Both the position numbers and the translations under genes were made by a program. Source: Eumeta japonica (taxonomy: Eukaryota; Arthropoda; Insecta; Lepidoptera; Psychidae). From it: 64,000 nucleotides of DNA. The stretch is taken from assembly GCA_005406025.1 (NCBI GenBank), contig BGZK01000187.1, forward strand, positions 124,001-188,000, read 5' to 3'. Shown here one piece after another: positions 56,700 to 64,000 of this stretch; positions within the stretch are counted from its first letter, which is position 1; the number at the start of each line of letters is the position of its first letter. Under the pieces are notes generated by a model that worked only from the letters and a program-made list of their open reading frames with translations, did not search any database and was not told the DNA's origin.

Positions 56700-59030
56700 A
56701 AGAGCTATAAGAAATAAATTCATATCTGCAGTAAATTTGAAACGAGGTCGTTTTATAATTCCAAACGGATGCGGCCGTAAGATAAAAGTTTCGGTATTCT
56801 GATCAAAGTTCAAAGGCGTCGCTGTTCCAAAATCAGGCATACCAGCGCACAATATTATTGCATTTAGCTGGTAAAAATACATTTATCGTATAGCGGAAAT
56901 GGGCGAGCCGCGCGACTCACAGTCCACTGTTCGTGGCGATAACTTCGCCGAATGGCTATTTCAAGGGGTCAACAGTTAGATATTTATATTAACATTTTAT
57001 TGTTTTTTTTTTTCTAATGTGGCAATTGAACTTTTTGCGTTCAAATAATTAATTATGTACATATATTTTACAATTATAGAATATCCTTCGTAATTTAGTA
57101 CTATATTACCTGTGTATAATTACAATATTATGCGAACAGCCAGATTGTAGATTTTTAGCAGACTCACTTCCCACGTTCCTTTCCAATGGATGTTAATTAA
57201 TTCATCGGCCTACTATATGTAACGTTTCTTTTGTCTGAGGACTTTAAACACAGTTCGGCATAGACAACATAGAAAATATTATATGACAGCTAATCAAATG
57301 TCAAATGATTCTATAGAACTTAAGAGTTACATTTATACCATTATGAGCAACGTCACAAAACAAAAATATAAAGTTTCAACCATTGTATTATTTATTATAG
57401 TATTTTAGTTATCGGTTTGTTAACATTAACCCGAGAAACGTGAATTCTATAATACATAATGCAATTCAATGATTAATAAATTCCTATGGACGTCATATGT
57501 TACTTGTAAATTTTTGCATTGTGCAAGAAAGAAGGACGCCATTAGGAGTTGTTGTGGACCTCCTTATACGTACAATCCAAATTTAGAGTTGGAGACAATA
57601 CGACGGCGGCCATGGGCTCGGACGCTGGCGCATCGGTCGTGTGCCAAAACGACAATCGTCTACCCGCTCACCGACACTCACCTGCATTGTGATTTAATGC
57701 ATTATAGTATTTCATTTACTTGTCAAAGGTTTCGGTGGACTTGTAATCTGAATTTGATTCGTATTATTTGAGTGGATACACGGTTGCGATTGCAAAAGAA
57801 CTCTCATAGTTTGGTTATGTCCATCCGTTCGCCCGTCTGTCCGTCCGTCAGTGTGTCACGGGTATTTTATTCGAAAACTATTAGAATTATATTAATGAAA
57901 TTTATAGCGTAGGTGTCTTGTATAAGCCGCTACGTAATTTGGTAGTTAAATAACAAAAATAAATATTTATAGGGGGGACACTTCATACATGTAACAGAAG
58001 CTGAAAAAAATTTTCTTCAGCAAAAGACAACGTGTGCACATATTTCCATAGTTCTTTTAAAAATCTTTAAGGTTTCCAAGCAATTTTTCTAATTACGTCA
58101 GTCATTTCGGAAATAATCGCTCCGAAAATAGGACAAATTGTCCCCCCCTTTATTTTCTAAACCGTATATCCAAAAAATAAATGAAAAAATTACAATGGTA
58201 ACGCTTAATAAATACTTTTATCAAAAATTATTTTGAACATGATCGGATACTGTTTTCAAAAAGTTTTGGCAATAACTCAAGTTATTGCCGAAAACTAACC
58301 TCTCAACAAAAGAACATAAAAGCCATGAAGATACGCTTTTTTGCTGATGCACTTTAGTTTACACTAGTGTAGTCGATATACCTACTTGTTTTTTTAGTTA
58401 TAGGCGATTAAAGTGCTTATAACTATTCTATGCGGGAAGCATAGAAAAAGGATAAAAAATATTTTTTTCGTCTGTACTAAGTGCATTTCTTTTTAAAGAT
58501 GGCATCGGATCCCTATAATGAGCATGGTCCGACATGCCTGCATGCAATTTTATCCCGTCAGCGTGACAAGTATTCGTTTTGAGTACATAATCCATTACAT
58601 GTTAAGCTCTTCGTTCATCTCCCTACATATTTATATCATTCGATTTTTTTTTACTTTTCCGAAAACAGTTTGTTTTATTACAATCGGCTCCTATTCTATA
58701 ACTCCATTTATGCATTTTTCTTAATTTAACATTTTTCTTAATTTGACCATTAAGCGGTACCCAGCATGATAAATACTGCGAGTGTAATATAAAATATATT
58801 TTTCACTACCTCGCCCATTTGGCTACGACACGCACTTTACACCTAGAAAAAACGCATGTTGTTATAGAGTACTTTTCAAAATGGCTACACGTTTTATTGT
58901 TGAAAAGTTTCTTGATGTACTTACGTTACTTCTATATCCAAGATTATAAAGTAACGCGAGTGAGGCGCTATCTCTAAGTGTAATTTTATCAACATAGATG
59001 AAAAAGGAAAAAAAAAATCGTGCGGGTACT
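56700..59030. other. Gene-free DNA, including a CGTC-rich patch
   Basis: GTCCGTCCGTC-type short repeats at 57820-57855 are followed by ~500 bases of a style I associate with old insect mobile DNA, unidentified. A GC-richer plus ORF (57600-57690) has no splice frame. Confidence 0.4.
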
Positions 59031-59034
59031 TATG

Positions 59035-59384
59035 AACGCGCGTGAGAATTTATACTTCTTTGGTATCATTAAAAAATAGTTTTTAATTGCATGAAAATAA
59101 TTAATTATAATAAAAGAATAAAAGGACTGGAAAAGGATAGTCAAAACAGTCGTTAAAGTACAATTTAAATTTTAAAAATTAAATAAATAAATAATCATTT
59201 TCTTACATTAAGTGTTAATATAAATTCTCTCATTATTCAAAATTCAAATTCGAATTTGAAGCAGGTAGCTTCAACCTGTTAATTTTGTGTTACACTGTTA
59301 ATTTTGTGTTACACTGATGTGCGCGCATCATAAAATTTCACTCTCATCGTTTTTTCATAACGCGCCTAAAGAGGTATAACTTCA
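59035..59384. mobile_element. Dispersed MITE-like family T, copy C (shortened)
   Basis: Left end GAATTTATACTTCTTTGG and right end TTTTTTCATAACGCGCC then GAGGTATAACTTC match copies A and B. The middle is deleted relative to copy A and carries a 19-bp tandem duplication (TGTTAATTTTGTGTTACAC, about 59278-59315). Confidence 0.65.
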
Positions 59385-59385
59385 A

Positions 59386-59690
59386 TAGGGTTCGCGCCCG
59401 GACAGTGGAGGCATCGTCATTGAGCTAGGCTTATCTTTGCGCCGGCGTCTTTGCCGACGGTCCAGGAGCGTGGCCCAGGATCGTCCAGTGGCCCGCGAAA
59501 TTTTACTTCATTTCCGTTAATAACTTATATTGTGATTGAATTTGTTCCGAACTGACCCGCGTTTTATTTTATTTTAATCGCCCGTGCGAACAGACCCGTC
59601 GGGCTTCCGCATCCGTTGACAGACGTCAAGTCTGACGTCGTGCTTTTCGCGCTCGGTTGCCACTGCTGTCCCAGTCTGTTGTCTATCTCA
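59386..59690. other. GC-rich block abutting MITE copy C
   Basis: About 300 bases far richer in GC and CpG than the flanks, containing GCGCCGGCGTCTTTGCCGAC and CCCGTCGGGCTTCCGCATCC. It starts within 5 bases of the MITE's right end. No clear ORF, splice sites or terminal repeat. It might be the leader of a non-LTR or LTR element or a small CpG island. Confidence 0.35.
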
Positions 59691-60039
59691 TAGATAATCT
59701 ATGAATTTGTGGATGAAATGGCGTACACAAATGAGTTTAATTTTTTATTATTTAAAAATATTTTGTAATCTCTCGGTATTGTGGCACACAGTTTAGTTCG
59801 TATATTTCTTGTACGATAACAAGTATTATAAAGTTACCATTTTAATTTTAAATCCTTTATATATTGTACATGTGGATAAGAATGAAAATGGATAGATACA
59901 ACAAAAAAATAAAATCCCAATCAAAAATAAAAATGTATACGACCAAAAATACTTGATATATTATATCGTTTTAAATATCGTTGAATACGGGTATTTCGTA
60001 TATAATGTATTATTTTTTAAAATAAAGGCTAGATTTAAT

Positions 60040-60302
60040 ATTTGTGAAAAATACAACGATGTATTTTTCACAAATACATCATTGTTTTTGTGAAAATTTA
60101 AACATGGAATTGATAAAAATATTTACTTTTACAGCTTCAAACTCTCATTTGAAATAATTAACTGTTTACTGTTAATGTTAAAAACTAAACACGCCAAAAC
60201 ACGTTGTTTTATCTTCACAATTGACAGTTAACTAAGTTAGTCTTAAAGATATTGACATTTTCGGCATTAAAATAATGTCACAAATGCTAATATCTTTAAG
60301 AT
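60040..60302. repeat. Two small hairpins
   Basis: A 14-bp-arm hairpin with a 6-nt loop (TTTGTGAAAAATAC and its complement, about 60041-60074) and a 13-bp inverted pair TCTTAAAGATATT / AATATCTTTAAGA (about 60240-60302). Both are AT-rich. Confidence 0.6.
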
Positions 60303-60411
60303 TACCGTTATATTGACATATTTACTTTTTAACTTTAACAGTTATCTGTTAAGTATTGCAAATGAGACTTTGAAGCACACTGCCGTATGTGTCAACAATC
60401 AATAATTAATA

Positions 60412-60830
60412 CAGTTGACCCCCGGTAATCCGGTCCCTCTCTAATCCGGCGCCCTTTGTAATCTGACATGCCTATCACTGTTGAATGTAGAAACTCAAAT
60501 ATTATTTTGACAAATCTTCATTAATGCCTGATTAAACATATTGCAACTTGTACGCGCCACCATTAAACTGTATTGTACTCGACGCACTTTGTTTTGATTT
60601 TTATTGCTCAGTTTGAATTTGATTACTATATGCGAAATACATGTGTAGTATAATTTTTAGTTCAGATAGAATCTTATTATTTTAATGTGTGTAATTTGTC
60701 GGATGACAAGGTACTCTTTTTCAAAAAAATCCGGACTATAGGGGGTCTTAGGCAGTACTCTATAATCCGACAAATTCGATAATCCGACACTGCCCTGCAA
60801 AACGTTTGTCGGATTATCGTGGGTCTACTG
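60412..60830. mobile_element. 419-bp pogo/Tigger-type MITE
   Basis: Starts CAGTTGACCCCCGGTAATCC and ends GGATTATCGTGGGTCTACTG, inverted copies with few mismatches. TA flanks both sides (60410-60411 and 60831-60832). CAGT(T/A)GACCC ends, GTAATCCG subterminal blocks and TA target are typical of the pogo/Tigger branch of Tc1/mariner. The interior is too short and shows no transposase. Confidence 0.85.
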
Positions 60831-60832
60831 TA

Positions 60833-62500
60833 GTGTAGAATAGAAAATTACTTAATAAGATTGTTTTTTATTTTTGATTATAAAATTTGCTGAAAATTGT
60901 AGCATTGAAATTTGATTCTACAAATTGTGTGCGTCATTGGCTATTTTTTATTTTATAATTTCACTTGAACCTACAGTTAAAAAGAGATATGGTGGAACAG
61001 TTTAATATAAATGAAAATTCAATAGCCCTAAATTCATCTATGATAAAATGAAAGAGTGTGTGATTGCGTGTGCGTTTTTGCGTACATACGGGCGTATGTT
61101 GCATAAACTTTCATAATATATAATATATGTTATTGATACTATTATATGTGTAATGTTTTTCACATTAGTTGCAGTGAAGCCAGAGATAGTAGATTGAGAC
61201 AGAGATATTTACGAGAAGAAAGAACAAGGATGTGTAGAGCTTCATTTTCTCAGTAAGAGACGTATCAGGTTATAAGACGTATTGTGTCAAAACTTCATTG
61301 CTCAGTGTTTAACTGACCGTAATACTATTTTTTTTGGAGTCTGATACATAAGCAAAATAAGAATGTTCTGAACATATACCTATTTTATCCATATCGAATT
61401 TACAGCCTATTGAAATTAATTTAACATTATCATATTATATATTGGTGAAGTTATAATGCACATGGGTAATACAATTAATAAGAAAATAAACGATCAGAAG
61501 CGAACATCTGACTTTTACCTACATTACGTATTTTTCGCTTTTTTAAAACACATTTATTATTTAACTCTATGATATCCACCTCGTAGATATATATAGAGGT
61601 TTTAAATCAAAAACTTTATATTACAAATATTGTGGAACCTTACTTTTAACATTGAATAATATCTATCTTAAAATTTTTACCTCAAGCTTTTATGTCCGTA
61701 ATAGTCAAGTTCGAATTATAAAGCTCATTTTGTAATTTGGACACATTTTGTGACTGCGATATTGCAGTGGCATTAGAAAGGCCTTAAATTGATTGTAACT
61801 GATTTTCACTTTCGATATTATAGTTAAGTTATTATCGATATGTATTATTTTCCTTTCAATCGTTAGAAATTTCCATATTTTATATCAACATTATTGCTTA
61901 TTAACGCATCATAGTAATTAAAATGAATTTTTATAGTGAAAATTGTAATATATAAAATCCAAATATTTCAAAAACGTATTTAAGTTTTTTTTTGGTTTTT
62001 ATGTACGTGCATGTGCAAATTTTTTTTATGGAGAAAATGATTTATTTAATATATGTAATTTTAAAAATTATCGCACAATTCGGTGAAGATTTGAACCCGG
62101 TGCTTTCGAGTGTTATCGCTTAGAAGGTACGGGCTCTTGACAACTCGTTTACCATCACGCTTTTGTATCTATTATTTTTAGATAAGAAAAAACGGACATT
62201 AAGAACATGTACATATACACATCCCATACATATTGTTTGTTATTAAATTTTAGTTTCCAAGTTTGTTCCTTCATTATAATTAATATTTAATTTGATAACC
62301 ATTTTGTTCGCTCCACCTCAAAATAATGGTAACGACTTTTATACATTTAATATAGGCGGCTGAAGCCTTTTTCCAAAAATTTCATAAAGAAAATTTAAAC
62401 CTTGATTTAGGCATAGACTAATATCAAATATTCCTCGTAGTAAGTAGTAAACAACTTATGTTCAAGAAAATTTTTTTTCGTCATTCTCTTTACACTTTCA
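60833..62500. other. AT-rich DNA with a possible SINE relic
   Basis: On the minus strand GGGTTCAAATCTTC near 62092 resembles a pol III B box, with a weak A-box-like TGGTAAACGAGTTG near 62150. This is too poor for a tRNA gene. Nothing else recognised. Confidence 0.35.
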
Positions 62501-62554
62501 GTGATTAATTATTAGCGGTTCCCACAGACGTCACGCGGGCGCTGGCTAAATTAT

Positions 62555-62622
62555 GCCATTGTTTAGTTTTTTATCATATCACGAAGCGAGCATAACCGCG
62601 GCAGGGTGTATTAAACAATGGC
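62555..62622. promoter_or_regulatory. Inverted SOX/forkhead-like site pair
   Basis: GCCATTGTTTA (62555-62565) and its exact reverse complement TAAACAATGGC (62612-62622) lie 46 bases apart in a GC-richer patch (62510-62700). CATTGTT is the SOX core and TAAACA a forkhead core. Motif match only. Confidence 0.3.
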
Positions 62623-62704
62623 GGTTAGCGCGAGATAGGCAACTACCAGTCGCGTTCTCGAGAAACTTCTCTCCAATTTCATAAGCTACATCGCTGCGTG
62701 AGCG

Positions 62705-64000
62705 CATTTATCAAACAAAAATAAAACAATAATCTGCTGAGTGATATACCTAATATACAACGATCTTTAAATGCATTCGTTACATATCACCTTACGCTGA
62801 TAGCACAGGCACTTATATCTTTTATATATAGGCTTTCAATGTCCTATTGATTGATTTTGGCTTTTGAAATCTTAGCTGCACTGTAGTTTCATATAATGAA
62901 AAAGAAAACAATATGATGTTTTTTGTGTGATATTGATGCGTCTAATGAGGCTTAAAGAAATAATCATGGTAAAATAGTCTTTTTTAATGAACGTTCGATG
63001 TCTTTTCGCACTATTAAAATCCAATGAAATGACCGAACCGCCAATTACATAGTTATATAGCATTTAAAACTCCCACGTCCTGACTCATGCGCCTTTTGTG
63101 TTTGCAATCAGATGCAAATGCTTCGAGCCTTATACGAGAATTCGAAAGTAGATCGGCACTGCAGGCGGTTAAGGCGGGGGCGGGCAGTATCCTTGTCGGG
63201 CAGCTTTTTCGAAAAACAATGCAACATAGAATTCGTCGTTTTCCAATTAGAAGTTATCGGATCGTTTATTTTTATTACAACATTATGGAACTTTGAGTTG
63301 TTGTTTTATGAAACTATTGTACTGTTTGTATGCACGTTATAGACGTAATATCTACCGCCATGAAATAACATTTAAAACTGTTCGGCGAGTCACAATTTAA
63401 CAAAATTTAAGTCACGTGGCTCTACTTACCTACTTGCGCGGACGCAATAGCGGTTCTATTTCGGTTGAAAGCTTCTTAAAATTCCTTTTCTGATTTTGAC
63501 ACATTTGCATTCATACGAATAAACACAAGTGGCTAACAGTTCATTCACACGTCTCGGATTTTTTTTCGTAAATAATTACAACAGACACGTATCTTGGTAG
63601 GAGGTACTGTAATAAAAGAAAAAAAACTGTGCTAATCTGATTCGAACGGAGAGGTTCTTTATAATGCAATAAAAAACTAAAATTCTACGATTAAAAAATC
63701 ACGCTCTAAAAAGTATGAAACAAGAAAATATTCTCATCTAAAATTGTTATATACAAACTATTAAATATTTATTGTCTCTTAAATAAACGACTTTACGTAA
63801 TATATTTTAATGTATTTAATATATATTCATAGTGTTTAGAAGATAGCCTTGGTCGTAAGCCACCTCATATATTAAATGGTCACATAGCGCCCTCTAGATG
63901 TATAGCGTAATGCACTTTCCCCCTAAAGCTTATTATTGCTTACTAACGTTAGAGTATATTATTTTCTTAGGGAATGTGGCGGTAGTGAACCTTAACGATA
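62705..64000. other. Gene-free right edge
   Basis: A balanced patch at 63085-63250 (GGCGGTTAAGGCGGGGGCGG) has overlapping short ORFs but no splice-bounded frame. The rest is AT-rich. Confidence 0.4.

Noticed and set aside
57820..57855. CRISPR-like or satellite array at GTCCGTCCGTC
   Set aside because: Only a few 4-base units with no spacers. A simple repeat.
60412..60830. Host gene regulatory palindrome
   Set aside because: TA flanks and CAGT...ACTG ends identify it as a pogo/Tigger MITE.

Overview
This is eukaryotic DNA: AT-rich, gene-poor, with short exon-like ORFs bounded by GT/AG sites, TA microsatellites and dense eukaryotic mobile elements. It is most likely an insect and probably a lepidopteran. 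The best clue is a tRNA-derived SINE at 11.6-11.9 kb whose head, body and tail resemble the Metulj-type SINEs of butterflies; a piggyBac-like element, a Helitron end and a LINE-tail relic of a type I know from moths agree. There are no operons, CRISPR arrays or prokaryotic signals.

Host genes are sparse. A minus-strand gene is represented by an internal exon (15433-15608) and a terminal exon (11988-12120). A separate minus-strand exon beginning with an ATG lies at 6922-7081. A plus-strand gene starts inside a CpG island (about 29.77-30.45 kb) with a clear first coding exon (30221-30496, phase-0 donor). Its product begins with a basic, serine-rich head and then what looks like the first strand of a ubiquitin-like fold, weakly reminiscent of cordon-bleu. 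No second exon was found, so everything from 30.5 kb to the right edge may be its first intron. Two further exon candidates (45634-45767 and 40370-40541, both minus) are uncertain.

The rest is mobile or simple DNA. (1) 20.7-25.45 kb: a decayed minus-strand non-LTR retrotransposon split by a 2.38-kb piggyBac-like transposon (22164-24540). (2) 47727-52509: a Ty3/gypsy-type LTR retrotransposon whose LTRs (274 and 272 bp) differ only by two single-base indels, inserted in a TA repeat. Its gag-pol is broken into many frames, and most breaks fall in A or T runs. (3) Non-autonomous DNA elements with inverted termini at 2908-3345, 4608-5147, 20090-20378 and 60412-60830, a Helitron 3' end at 27602, and a three-copy family at 13.6, 19.3 and 59.0 kb. 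(4) Two other three-copy repeat families, a LINE tail relic at 46.7 kb and several tRNA-like SINE relics. (5) An unusual set of perfect 22-26 bp-arm hairpins with no transposon features (8297-8430, 15786-15832, 54875-54930).

I found no convincing new biological system. The most useful leads are the young LTR element with homopolymer-centred frame breaks, the nested insertion, the perfect hairpins, and a few regulatory-looking motif pairs.
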